A DNA stretch of 18,173 bases from WRCA01 sp964587855 (GTDB lineage Bacteria; Pseudomonadota; Alphaproteobacteria; Rs-D84), in assembly GCA_964587855.1 (NCBI GenBank), contig CAZPLT010000012.1:1-18173 (forward strand), written 5' to 3'. The position numbers and the translations under genes are program-made. Shown piece by piece: positions 1 to 7,384 of this stretch. The notes under the pieces were generated by a model, which was given only the letters and a program-made list of their open reading frames with translations, was not told where the DNA came from and ran no database searches. Position 1 is the stretch's first letter, and the number at the start of each line of letters is the position of its first letter.

Positions 1-5
1 TTTAT

Positions 6-85
6 TGGTGGAGATGTGGGGTACCGCCCCCCAGTCCAAAAAGCCTATTACATAAAGCATTCAGCATCGTCTTCCCTTGCGGGAC
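6..85 (-). ncRNA. ssrA: two-piece (permuted) tmRNA, acceptor piece
   Basis: Read on the minus strand, this roughly 80-nt RNA ends in a tRNA-like half: a 5-bp T-arm stem (TGGGG/CCCCA) around a 7-nt loop (GGCGGTA), then acceptor strand CATCTCC, A, and an encoded CCA ending at position 6. The spacing is the same as at the E. coli tmRNA 3' end. The 5' end carries a small hairpin with a GCAA loop (CCCGCAAGGG). A good promoter lies only about 30-110 nt upstream, so there is no room for a tag reading frame 5' of this part, as a one-piece tmRNA would need. That fits the permuted alphaproteobacterial form, in which the acceptor piece is transcribed first and the coding piece follows. The coding piece would lie beyond position 1, outside the window. 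The T loop is not the canonical TTCRANY. tmRNA with SmpB rescues stalled ribosomes; smpB is at 17264-17743. The 5' end is inferred from promoter spacing. Confidence 0.82.
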
Positions 86-91
86 ATAACT

Positions 92-119
92 ATTATAGGG
101 GAAAATTGGCAAAATGCAA
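92..119 (-). promoter_or_regulatory. sigma-70 promoter of the tmRNA
   Basis: On the minus strand, -35 TTGCAT (119-114) and -10 TATAAT (97-92) are separated by 16 bp. The predicted start near position 85 coincides with the first base of the folded acceptor piece. It is divergent from, and only 11 bp away from, the -35 of the promoter at 131-158. Confidence 0.7.
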
Positions 120-130
120 ATAATAAAGTA

Positions 131-158
131 TTGACAAAATGATTGTTTGTTATATAAT
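131..158 (+). promoter_or_regulatory. consensus sigma-70 promoter
   Basis: TTGACA (131-136) and TATAAT (153-158) both match the consensus perfectly, with a 16-bp spacer. Predicted transcription starts near 165, giving an 18-nt leader to the ATG at 183, with AAGGG (171-175) as ribosome binding site. This is the best match to consensus found in the window. Confidence 0.75.
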
Positions 159-182
159 TTGTCCAAACCAAAGGGTTAATAT

Positions 183-347
183 ATGAAAAAACCAAGAAAT
201 CTTTTACCAAAAAACCTTAAATGGGCTTTTTTGACTTTGTTGTTAAGCACAATAGGAACTGGCAAATTATCCGCTCAAACACAAGAGGATTCACTATTAA
301 AATCCGAAATAAGGAAAGCTGTATGGGATATATGCAGAGGCGAATAA
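183..347 (+). CDS. small predicted secreted peptide, 54 aa, unknown function
   Basis: The frame opens at ATG 183, seven bases after AAGGG, and encodes 54 residues. The N-terminus is basic (MKKPRN...), followed by a hydrophobic stretch (about residues 14-26) and a plausible signal peptidase site LSA|Q near residue 31. That would leave a mature peptide of about 23 residues with one Cys, one Trp and mixed charge. A perfect promoter lies upstream and a strong hairpin terminator 14 nt downstream, so it is a complete single-gene transcription unit. I do not recognise a family. It could be a secreted peptide, a membrane-anchored microprotein, or less likely a chance frame in a regulatory RNA. The promoter, ribosome site, signal-like N-terminus and terminator together argue for a real gene. 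Confidence 0.6.
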   Translation: MKKPRNLLPKNLKWAFLTLLLSTIGTGKLSAQTQEDSLLKSEIRKAVWDICRGE

Positions 348-360
348 ATTATCAATTAAG

Positions 361-386
361 AAAAGACGCGAAAGCGTCTTTTTTAT
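361..386. terminator. bidirectional rho-independent terminator
   Basis: A perfect 9-bp stem AAAAGACGC/GCGTCTTTT closes a GAAA tetraloop, followed by a T run on the plus strand. The complementary A run on the 5' side makes it usable from the minus strand too. It ends the 54-residue gene (+), and its T run touches the stop codon of the 81-residue gene (-). Confidence 0.85.
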
Positions 387-628
387 AATGTCCCCTGCTT
401 TTTTGCAGATTGCAGTGCCGTGCGTAATGATTTTTCAGCCAATGTTCTAATTTTTGGGGCAAATGCGCGCATATTCATTGAATCTGCCACGGAATTTGCA
501 AACAACTCCGCAATATAATTGATTTGTGTTGGGGCAATTACAAAGACTTCGGATGAAATTTGTTCTGGACGCAGCTTAAATGCGTTATTAGATGGTTTTT
601 TTAATATGTCTTCTATTGAATTTTCCAT
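383..628 (-). CDS. small conserved-looking hypothetical protein, 81 aa
   Basis: A minus-strand frame fills the gap between the terminator and secA. I chose ATG 628 (MENSIEDILKK...); a GTG three codons upstream (637) is the alternative. The product is soluble, without signal peptide or membrane segment. It has an extended stretch with a central hydrophobic section (SEVFVIAPTQINYIAELF) and a basic helical C-terminus (about residues 55-80, KIRTLAEKSLRTALQSAKK). I do not recognise a family. No Shine-Dalgarno precedes ATG 628, but a -10-like TATAGT ends 7 nt before it, so a leaderless mRNA is likely if the gene is expressed. The stop codon abuts the shared terminator at 361-386. No other frame explains this stretch. 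Confidence 0.5.
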   Translation of the reverse strand: MENSIEDILKKPSNNAFKLRPEQISSEVFVIAPTQINYIAELFANSVADSMNMRAFAPKIRTLAEKSLRTALQSAKKQGTL

Positions 629-635
629 AATTGAC

Positions 636-664
636 ACTATATCATGACGAAAGGAAGATTTCCA
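636..664 (-). promoter_or_regulatory. candidate promoter of the 81-aa gene (leaderless)
   Basis: On the minus strand, TGGAAA (664-659, 4/6) and TATAGT (641-636) are 17 bp apart. The predicted start falls at or next to the ATG at 628. The weak -35 keeps confidence low. Confidence 0.35.
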
Positions 665-673
665 TAAAATTTA

Positions 674-702
674 TTGACCGAAGCTGCATTTTTGGCTATG
701 CT
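674..702 (+). promoter_or_regulatory. candidate secA promoter
   Basis: TTGACC (674-679) and TATGCT (697-702) have a 17-bp spacer. Predicted start near 709 gives an 18-nt leader containing AAGGA (715-719), seven bases before ATG 727. This also supports starting secA at 727 rather than at any codon further upstream. Confidence 0.55.
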
Positions 703-726
703 CGGCTGTGCAAAAAGGATTTATTG

Positions 727-3333
727 ATGTTTCAAAAGATTATTAGAAAAGTGCTGGGCAGTGCCAATGATCGTACCGTTCGTTCTTATGATAAAATTGT
801 ATCCCTGATAAATGATTTAGAACCAAAATATCACGCAATGAGTGACGAAGAATTGCGCAATCAAACCAATGAATTCCGCGCCAGATTGGCAAACGGCGAA
901 AAAGAAAAAGATATTCTGCCAGATGCCTTTGCCGCTGTCCGCGAAGCATCCATTCGCACAATTGGATTGCGCCATTTTAATGTCCAAATGATTGGTGGTA
1001 TGGTTTTAAACAATGGTCAAATTACTGAAATGAAAACTGGTGAAGGTAAAACACTGGTCGCAACATTGGCACTTTACCTGAAAGCTTTGCACGGTAAGGG
1101 TGCACATCTGATAACTGTTAATGATTATTTGGCTGCACGTGACGCAAATTGGATGGGTGAAATTTATAAATTCTTGGGGATGACGGTTGGTATTATTCAG
1201 CATGATATGACCGATGACGAACGTCAGGCTGCATACGCATCTGATATTACCTATGTTACTAATTCAGAACTGGGGTTTGACTATCTGCGCGATAATATGA
1301 AATTTACCAAAGATCAACAAGTTTTGCGCCCTTTCTTTTTCGGAATCGTTGACGAAGTTGATAGTATTTTAATTGACGAAGCCCGTACCCCATTGATTAT
1401 TTCCGGCCCAGCGGAAGATACCAGCGAACTGTACAATTCGGTTGATGCAATTGTTGCAAAGTTTTCACCAGATGATTATAAAAAAGATGAAAAAGATCGC
1501 CATGTAACACTTACGGACCGAGGAACTGATACAGCGACAACAATGCTGCGTGAAGCGGGACTATTAACAGGCGAAAATTTGTATGCTCCAGAAAACGCTG
1601 TCTTGGTTATGCATTTACAACAGGCTTTGTTGGCACACCATTTATTCAAAAAAGAAGTTAATTATGTTGTGCGCGATGGCGAGGTTTTAATAGTTGATGA
1701 ATTTACCGGTCGTGTTATGACTGGCCGTCGTTTCAGCAAGGGCTTACATCAAGCACTGGAAGCAAAAGAACACGTAAAAATTCAGCCTGAAAATCAAACT
1801 GTTTCCAGCATTTCTTATCAAAACCTTTTCCGTTTGTATCCGACTCTTTCGGGTATGACTGGAACCGCAATGACCGAAGCGGCCGAATTTGAAGAAATTT
1901 ATAATCTGCGTGTGGTCAGTATTCCAACTAATCGCCCTGTTGCGCGCGTTGATCATCATGATGAAATCTATCGCAATAAACAGGAAAAATTTGATGCGAT
2001 TATCGTGCAAATCAAAGATTGTTTGGATCGCAAACAACCTGTATTGGTCGGAACAGTTTCTATTGAAAAATCTGAAGAATTGGCAGAAGTTGTTGAAAAA
2101 CGCTTAAAAATAAAACCCGCTGTTTTGAATGCAAAACATCACGAATCTGAGGCAAAAATAGTCGCCCAAGCCGGCGCGCCAGGGGCATTAACAATCGCCA
2201 CCAATATGGCTGGTCGTGGAACTGATATTAAACTGGGTGGTAACGCCGAAGATCTTATTGATGAACTAGATCCAGAAGCAAAAGATTTTGAAACCAAAAA
2301 GAAGAAAATTTATGAAAAAATCGAAGCTAATAAAAAATTAGTCTTGGACGCTGGTGGATTATATGTAATCGGTACAGAACGCCATGAATCCCGCCGTATT
2401 GATAATCAGCTGCGTGGTCGTGGCGGACGCCAGGGAGACCCAGGTGATTCTAAATTCTTTTTGTCACTGGATGATGATTTAATGCGAATCTTTGGTGCAG
2501 CACGTTTAGATGGAATGCTGACCAGCTTGGGATTAAAGCCGGGCGAAGCAATTAAACACCCATGGATTAACAAAGCATTGGAAAAAGCACAAAAACGCGT
2601 AGAAGCACGTTATTTTGAATCACGTAAAGAATTATTAAAATACGATAATGTTATGAATGAACAACGTACTATAATTTATAAACAACGTGATGATTTAATG
2701 ACCAGTGATGATTTAACATCGTTTACAAAAGAAGTTCTGTCCGACGTTGTTGAAAATATTGCAGATTTAAATATCCCAGAAAAAGCGCGTCCCGAAGATT
2801 GGAATTTAGACGGTATTCATGATTCTATGCAACGCACATTTGGTCTGGATATAACTGATTTGGAATCTTGGAAAACAGATGAAAGTATTACCGATATCAA
2901 AGCTTATGAAACTTTACTGAAACTGGCGCAAAACAGATATGATTTTCAAACCCAAAAATACGGCACAGAGTTAATGCAAACTGCGCAAAAGCAAATGATG
3001 TTAACCGCATTGGATAATACTTGGCGTAAACACTTGGCGGCAATGGATATGTTGCAATCTGGTATTGGATTGCGTGGCTATGCCCAGAAAAACCCATTGT
3101 ATGAATATAAACGCGAAGCTTTCGAATTATTCCGTGGAATGATGAATACGTTCAAATCTATGTCTATGTCTTATTTGTGCAGAATGGAATTATCCAAAGA
3201 CGATATCGCAGCAACAGAAAAAGAACACCAAGAACATGATGCAAAATTGAATAATGTTGAATCTAAACGTAATGCACCATGCCCATGCGGTTCTGGATTG
3301 AAATATAAACACTGCTGTGGAAAGTTGAAATAA
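727..3333 (+). CDS. secA: SecA, preprotein translocase ATPase
   Basis: This is the motor ATPase of the Sec pathway, which pushes unfolded preproteins through SecYEG at the inner membrane. The product is 868 aa, close to the usual size. Nucleotide-binding domain 1 has Walker A MKTGEGKT (about residues 102-109) and DEVD at 209-212. MTGTAMTE (about 377) and RIDNQLRGRGGRQGDPGDSK (helicase motif with arginine finger, NBD2) follow. The C-terminal tail CPCGSGLKYKHCCG (Cys 852, 854, 863, 864) is the zinc motif that binds SecB and ribosomes. I start it at ATG 727 (MFQKIIRKVLGSANDR...) because that matches the family N-terminus and has AAGGA at proper spacing. The open frame extends 32 codons further upstream, but that part is unlike SecA. 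It is monocistronic, with its own promoter and terminator. Confidence 0.97.
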   Translation: MFQKIIRKVLGSANDRTVRSYDKIVSLINDLEPKYHAMSDEELRNQTNEFRARLANGEKEKDILPDAFAAVREASIRTIGLRHFNVQMIGGMVLNNGQITEMKTGEGKTLVATLALYLKALHGKGAHLITVNDYLAARDANWMGEIYKFLGMTVGIIQHDMTDDERQAAYASDITYVTNSELGFDYLRDNMKFTKDQQVLRPFFFGIVDEVDSILIDEARTPLIISGPAEDTSELYNSVDAIVAKFSPDDYKKDEKDRHVTLTDRGTDTATTMLREAGLLTGENLYAPENAVLVMHLQQALLAHHLFKKEVNYVVRDGEVLIVDEFTGRVMTGRRFSKGLHQALEAKEHVKIQPENQTVSSISYQNLFRLYPTLSGMTGTAMTEAAEFEEIYNLRVVSIPTNRPVARVDHHDEIYRNKQEKFDAIIVQIKDCLDRKQPVLVGTVSIEKSEELAEVVEKRLKIKPAVLNAKHHESEAKIVAQAGAPGALTIATNMAGRGTDIKLGGNAEDLIDELDPEAKDFETKKKKIYEKIEANKKLVLDAGGLYVIGTERHESRRIDNQLRGRGGRQGDPGDSKFFLSLDDDLMRIFGAARLDGMLTSLGLKPGEAIKHPWINKALEKAQKRVEARYFESRKELLKYDNVMNEQRTIIYKQRDDLMTSDDLTSFTKEVLSDVVENIADLNIPEKARPEDWNLDGIHDSMQRTFGLDITDLESWKTDESITDIKAYETLLKLAQNRYDFQTQKYGTELMQTAQKQMMLTALDNTWRKHLAAMDMLQSGIGLRGYAQKNPLYEYKREAFELFRGMMNTFKSMSMSYLCRMELSKDDIAATEKEHQEHDAKLNNVESKRNAPCPCGSGLKYKHCCGKLK

Positions 3334-3334
3334 C

Positions 3335-3362
3335 AAAAAACCACCATTTGGCGGTTTTTTTA
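3335..3362. terminator. bidirectional terminator between secA and the 92-aa gene
   Basis: A-rich 5' side, stem AACCACC/GGCGGTT (one A-C mismatch) with an ATTT loop, then a run of seven T. It starts just after the secA stop. Read from the minus strand, it also ends in a T run 10 nt after the stop of the convergent gene at 3373-3651. Confidence 0.75.
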
Positions 3363-3372
3363 TTATTAATAT

Positions 3373-3651
3373 TTATCTATGAACACTTTTATTAACTTTT
3401 TCCGCCAATGTGAGATTATGAAATGATATTATTTTATTGATTTCCCCATACATTTGAACATTTACAACATCGCCTTCTATGGCAAAAGTTGGCTTATCAC
3501 ATGTATTTTTTGTTTCTTTATAATCTGCCGCTACGAAAGCAGTAAAACCATTATTAAACAAAAATTCGATTGCATATGGTTGCTCAAAGGAAATTCCCTT
3601 TCTTAAAATAACTACATTAGTATATTCTTTTACATAATTATTGCCTGACAT
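3373..3651 (-). CDS. hypothetical protein, 92 aa, possibly metal-regulated
   Basis: I start it at ATG 3651 (MSGNNYVKEYTNVV...) because AAAGGAT sits five bases upstream; an upstream in-frame ATG would place the start over the promoter. The 92-residue product has no signal peptide or membrane span. It alternates short hydrophobic strands (NVVILRK, AIEFLFNNGFTAFVAAD, DVVNVQMYGEINKIISF), suggesting a small beta-rich domain, with one Cys. I do not recognise a family. Its promoter overlaps a palindrome resembling a Fur box, so expression may respond to iron or another metal (inference). No terminator is visible between dnaE and this gene, so some read-through from dnaE is likely. It ends at a terminator shared with secA. 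Confidence 0.65.
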   Translation of the reverse strand: MSGNNYVKEYTNVVILRKGISFEQPYAIEFLFNNGFTAFVAADYKETKNTCDKPTFAIEGDVVNVQMYGEINKIISFHNLTLAEKVNKSVHR

Positions 3652-3667
3652 TTTTAATCCTTTTTTT

Positions 3668-3690
3668 AAAATGATTGTAATTATCATTTT
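3668..3690. promoter_or_regulatory. palindromic operator, Fur-box-like
   Basis: Two perfect 8-bp arms, AAAATGAT and ATCATTTT, flank seven bases. The core TGATTGTAATTATCA (3672-3686) matches the 7-1-7 Fur consensus TGATAATnATTATCA at all but two positions, on either strand. It covers the -10 of the promoter for the 92-aa gene, a position suited to repression. Identification as Fur rather than another regulator is inference. There is no T run, so it is not a terminator. Confidence 0.45.
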
Positions 3691-3708
3691 ATAAATAGGA
3701 TTTGTCAA
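3680..3708 (-). promoter_or_regulatory. promoter of the 92-aa gene
   Basis: On the minus strand, TTGACA (3708-3703, perfect) and GATAAT (3685-3680) are 17 bp apart. It lies immediately downstream of the dnaE stop codon. The AAAGGAT ribosome site and ATG 3651 follow. Confidence 0.65.
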
Positions 3709-3713
3709 TATAT

Positions 3714-6700
3714 TTATTCTATAATAACTTTGACGCCCAGAGCGTTCATATCTTCGGAAATTGTATTACTTAGACGAACACTGCGGGGTAATGCCAGATT
3801 GGTAGTTTTACCATTTGCGGTTAAATTCAGGCTGACCTTGGTTCCGCCATTTGGTAATCCGTCAATTAAATTTTTTATATCCACCAAGCGTTCCGAGCCA
3901 GCGACTTCCAAAGTTATTTTTTTTGCAACATCTGCTATCCATTGATTTAATGGGATCACATTATCAACAAACATAGAAACATTATCATCACGAACACTGA
4001 CCCTGCCCCGCAATAAAACCATATTTTCTTTTTGTAACGTGGGTACAATTGATGAAACCGTATCACCAAAGCAAACCGCGTCTATATTGCCAAAACTGTC
4101 CGCAGCGTTTATACCACACATTAATTTTCCAGTTTTGGTGGTCCGCTTGCTGAAACTGTTTACAGATGCAGCAATCATTACAATTTCACGATCACGTTTA
4201 GACTGCAGAGAAACACTGGTGGTTAATTTTTCCCGTTTAATTAAATTTTTATATTGATCCATTGGATGTGCCGAAATATAAAATCCGAGTGCACCCAACT
4301 CGTTCGCCATACGTTCACCAAAGTTCCATGCGGGCGTTGCAGTTAAATTTTTACTCAATTGATTTTCTATAACATCATCAACCGCAGTATTTGCAAACAA
4401 AGATAATAAATTTGAACTATCTTTTTGTTTGGACGCATATGATAAAATCATATCAGCATTCATAAAAATCTTGGCTCGACTGGGTTCCAAACTGTCCAGT
4501 GCACCGACTTTGGCAAAAGCCTCTAACACGCGCTTATTCATAAATGGCGCTGTACGTTTTGCAAAATCAGTTAAATTTTTAAATTTCCCATTTGCGTTTC
4601 TTTCCGCGACAAGTGCGTCTGTAGCGGCCTTGCCTACACCCTTGATCGCGGCCAGTGCAAATACAATTTTATTATCACGAACGACGAATAAAGATTCAGA
4701 ATTATTTACATCTGGTGGAACTATATCCAAATTGAAATTAGTTTTTGCATCGTCAAGATAAAGCGCAATTTGGTCAGAATCATTTAATTCCGAAGACATC
4801 GCAGCCGCCAAAAATTCGGCAGGATAATGCGCCTTGATATACGCACACTGCGCTGCAATAACAGCATACGCCACACTATGTGATTTATTAAATGCGTATT
4901 CTGCAAATTTTAAGAACTGTGCCCATAAAGTTTCGGCTTCGCTGCGTGACAGAGTTTTTTCACGCTCGCAACCCTCATAAAACTTGGTCTCCATCTTGTC
5001 CAAAACTTCTTTAATTTTTTTACCCATACCCTTGCGAACCGTATCAGATTCACCACGTGTAAATCCTGCCAAAGCACGCACCAAATGCATAACCTGTTCT
5101 TGATAAACAATAATTCCATATGTTTCTTTTAATATATCTTCGGCTGCAGGATGAACATATGTAACTTCTTCTTCGCCATGCATACGTGCAATGTATTGTG
5201 GAATATAAGCAATTGGACCTGGACGATTCAAAGCATTCAAAGCAACAATATTTGCAAATGATTTTGGTTGCATTTTTTTCAATGTTTGCTGAACAAACGG
5301 GGCTTCGTATTGAAACACCCCAATTGTTTTTCCAGCACGCCAGAGTTCAAATGTTTTTTCATCTTCCAGTGGAATATTATCCAGTTCTAAATTTATCCCA
5401 CGTGTCCCTTTTACCAACTGAACTGCATATTTTAAAATAGTCAGTGTTTCTAATCCCAAGAAGTCAAATTTAATTAAACCCACAGATTCCAAAAAGTGCC
5501 CATCAAATTGGCATGATGGCATTTCATTTCCCGGATCACGATAAACAGGTGCGATATCTGTCGTTGGTCTGTCCCCAATAACAAAACCGCACGCATGCTG
5601 ACCCAGATTACGAAATGCACCCTCTATCTCCATGGAAATATCTACTACTTTTTTAAGATCGGTATCGCTGTCCAATAAAACTTGAATTTCATCAGATTTT
5701 TTTACCGCATCTGCAATCTTTTTTGCATCCATTGGTATCAATTTCGCAAATCTGTCCGTTTTAGAATAAGGCATTCCATAAACCCGACCAATATCACGAA
5801 TTGCACCGCGAGCCTGCATACTGCCAAAAGTAATAATTCTGCAAATATGATCCGCCCCATATTTTTCACAAATGTAATTTGCAACACGTTCCAAGCCCGC
5901 CGGTTCAAAATCAACGTCAAAGTCAGGCATAGAAATTCGGTCTGGATTCAAAAAGCGTTCAAACAGCAACCCGTATTTCATCGGATTTACATTTGTAATA
6001 CGCAATGCCCAGGATACGACCGAGCCAGCACCAGAACCACGCCCAGGACCAACCAAAATATCATTTTTTCTGCACCAACCGATATAATCCGCAACAATTA
6101 AAAAATAGCCTGGGAATCCCATTTTTATAATGACTTCTAATTCAAAATCCAGTTGATCAAAATATGCCTTTTGATCCGCCTTTGCTATATTTTCTTCGGC
6201 CATACGCTTTATCAAACCATTATGAGCATCGTCACGCAGCATTTGACACTCATTATCAAAATCATCCCCAAATCTGGGCAATAATGGTTTTGATTTTGTA
6301 TTCACCATAAATCCACAACGCTGAGCAATAACCAATGTATTTTCTACAGCTTCGGGTAAATCGCTAAAAAGTTCGGTCATTTCATCTGGGGATTTAAAGT
6401 ATTGTTCAGAATTCTTCCTTTTACGATCTGGATCTATAACCTTGGTCTGTTGCAAGACACACGCCAACGCATCAGCAGATTCATAATTTTCAGGCATTGC
6501 AAAGCAGACGTCATTTGTCGCAACGATTGGAATTTCTTGCTCTTTTGCTATACGCAAAAAGTCAGGTTCTGTTTTAATTTCTTCATCCAGACCATGCCGC
6601 ATTATTTCAATATAAAATCTGTCACCAAAAATCCCCTTGATTTGGCGTGCCATTTCATCTGCACTTTGTCCTTGTAAAATCATCTTGCCTAATGGACCAG

Positions 6701-7157
6701 TATGTCCACCAGACAAACAAATCAAGCCATCTGAATTATTTTTTAATTCATCCATACTTATAAAGGCACCCAAATGCTGGTTATCACGCCGCATATACAT
6801 CAAAGAATTTAATTTACACAGATTGTTCCATCCCTGCTCATTCTGAGCCAATAATATAATTTGCGAAAGCTGTTCTGCTCGTAAAATTTTAGGATCAGCT
6901 TTTTCATGATGATTAAAAGATGCACAAATTCCAATTATCGGTTGAATGCCTGCCCCCGACATAGCATCAGAAAATTCCGCTGTACCTGACATCAGATTTG
7001 TATCTGTTATCGCAACAGCAGGCATTTCGTATTGTGTGCACAGTTTTACAATAGTTATACGATTAGGGTCTTTTTTAGGATTTGCATGGACATACAATGT
7101 CCCTTCGCCTATGGAATATTTGGTATGAACGCGAAGATGAACAAATTGCTGGGACAT
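3714..7157 (-). CDS. dnaE: DNA polymerase III alpha subunit (DnaE1 type)
   Basis: This is the catalytic subunit of the replicative polymerase. The product is 1147 aa, normal for the DnaE1 class. It opens with the PHP domain (FVHLRVHTKYSIGEGTL). The polymerase palm carries PDFDVDF with D412 and D414, and the third catalytic aspartate D565 in KFDFLGLETL. The helical thumb/fingers include HACGFVIGDRP and YQEQVMHLVRALAGFTRGES. FNKSHSVAYAVIAAQCAY precedes the helix-hairpin-helix (AAIKGVGKAATDAL) and a C-terminal OB fold. ATG 7157 matches the family N-terminus. There is no convincing ribosome site, and a -10 element ends six bases before the ATG, so the mRNA may be leaderless. The gene is divergent from the tRNA at 7274. 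The delta' clamp-loader gene holB is also in the window but not adjacent. Confidence 0.97.
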   Translation of the reverse strand: MSQQFVHLRVHTKYSIGEGTLYVHANPKKDPNRITIVKLCTQYEMPAVAITDTNLMSGTAEFSDAMSGAGIQPIIGICASFNHHEKADPKILRAEQLSQIILLAQNEQGWNNLCKLNSLMYMRRDNQHLGAFISMDELKNNSDGLICLSGGHTGPLGKMILQGQSADEMARQIKGIFGDRFYIEIMRHGLDEEIKTEPDFLRIAKEQEIPIVATNDVCFAMPENYESADALACVLQQTKVIDPDRKRKNSEQYFKSPDEMTELFSDLPEAVENTLVIAQRCGFMVNTKSKPLLPRFGDDFDNECQMLRDDAHNGLIKRMAEENIAKADQKAYFDQLDFELEVIIKMGFPGYFLIVADYIGWCRKNDILVGPGRGSGAGSVVSWALRITNVNPMKYGLLFERFLNPDRISMPDFDVDFEPAGLERVANYICEKYGADHICRIITFGSMQARGAIRDIGRVYGMPYSKTDRFAKLIPMDAKKIADAVKKSDEIQVLLDSDTDLKKVVDISMEIEGAFRNLGQHACGFVIGDRPTTDIAPVYRDPGNEMPSCQFDGHFLESVGLIKFDFLGLETLTILKYAVQLVKGTRGINLELDNIPLEDEKTFELWRAGKTIGVFQYEAPFVQQTLKKMQPKSFANIVALNALNRPGPIAYIPQYIARMHGEEEVTYVHPAAEDILKETYGIIVYQEQVMHLVRALAGFTRGESDTVRKGMGKKIKEVLDKMETKFYEGCEREKTLSRSEAETLWAQFLKFAEYAFNKSHSVAYAVIAAQCAYIKAHYPAEFLAAAMSSELNDSDQIALYLDDAKTNFNLDIVPPDVNNSESLFVVRDNKIVFALAAIKGVGKAATDALVAERNANGKFKNLTDFAKRTAPFMNKRVLEAFAKVGALDSLEPSRAKIFMNADMILSYASKQKDSSNLLSLFANTAVDDVIENQLSKNLTATPAWNFGERMANELGALGFYISAHPMDQYKNLIKREKLTTSVSLQSKRDREIVMIAASVNSFSKRTTKTGKLMCGINAADSFGNIDAVCFGDTVSSIVPTLQKENMVLLRGRVSVRDDNVSMFVDNVIPLNQWIADVAKKITLEVAGSERLVDIKNLIDGLPNGGTKVSLNLTANGKTTNLALPRSVRLSNTISEDMNALGVKVIIE

Positions 7158-7163
7158 GCTTAT

Positions 7164-7192
7164 CTTATATCCGAAATAGGATTGTTTTGCAA
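7164..7192 (-). promoter_or_regulatory. candidate dnaE promoter (leaderless)
   Basis: On the minus strand, TTGCAA (7192-7187) and TATAAG (7169-7164) have a 17-bp spacer. Only six bases (7163-7158) separate the -10 from the dnaE ATG, so the predicted start is at the A of the ATG. Confidence 0.45.
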
Positions 7193-7236
7193 GGGTGTTA
7201 TTTAGTTAAAAAAGTGCCTTTAGCCCTATTTTCCAC

Positions 7237-7264
7237 TTGAAAGATATAAAAAAGTCTGTATAAT
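7237..7264 (+). promoter_or_regulatory. tRNA promoter
   Basis: TTGAAA (7237-7242) and TATAAT (7259-7264) with a 16-bp spacer. Predicted start near 7271, three bases before the mature tRNA. Confidence 0.7.
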
Positions 7265-7273
7265 TCGCCGGTC

Positions 7274-7350
7274 GGGTCGGTAGCTCAGTTGGTTAGAGCG
7301 GAGCGCTCATAACGCTTTGGTCCGGGGTTCGAGTCCCTGCCGACCCACCA
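7274..7350 (+). tRNA. tRNA with CAT anticodon (elongator Met or Ile2)
   Basis: A full cloverleaf is visible: acceptor GGGTCGG/CCGACCC, D arm GCTC...GAGC, anticodon stem GAGCG/CGCTT (one G-U) with loop CTCATAA, variable TGGTC, T arm CGGGG/CCCTG with loop TTCGAGT, discriminator A and encoded CCA. The anticodon is CAT. It is not the initiator, because the first acceptor pair is G-C and the anticodon stem lacks three consecutive G-C pairs. Elongator Met and lysidine-modified Ile2 cannot be separated safely by eye. Confidence 0.93.
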
Positions 7351-7384
7351 AAAATTAAATCGCCATTTTGGCGATTTTATTTTT
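7346..7384 (+). terminator. tRNA terminator, copy 1 of a 39-bp direct repeat
   Basis: It begins with the tRNA's own CACCA and contains the stem AAATCGCC/GGCGATTT around ATTTT, followed by T-rich sequence. All 39 bases recur exactly at 7526-7564, 180 bp away. Confidence 0.8.

Noticed and set aside
631..726. 32-codon N-terminal extension of secA
   Set aside because: It is unlike SecA, overlaps the candidate promoter at 674-702, and the AAGGA ribosome site points to ATG 727.
3668..3690. Terminator after dnaE
   Set aside because: The palindrome has a 7-nt AT-rich loop, weak stem and no T run directly after it on the dnaE strand; an operator is a better reading.
5682..6101. 139-residue plus-strand frame
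   Set aside because: It lies opposite the catalytic core of dnaE, including the PDFDVDF motif, and is a shadow of that gene.
7274..7350. Initiator tRNA-fMet
   Set aside because: The first acceptor pair is G-C rather than a C-A mismatch, and the anticodon stem lacks three consecutive G-C pairs.
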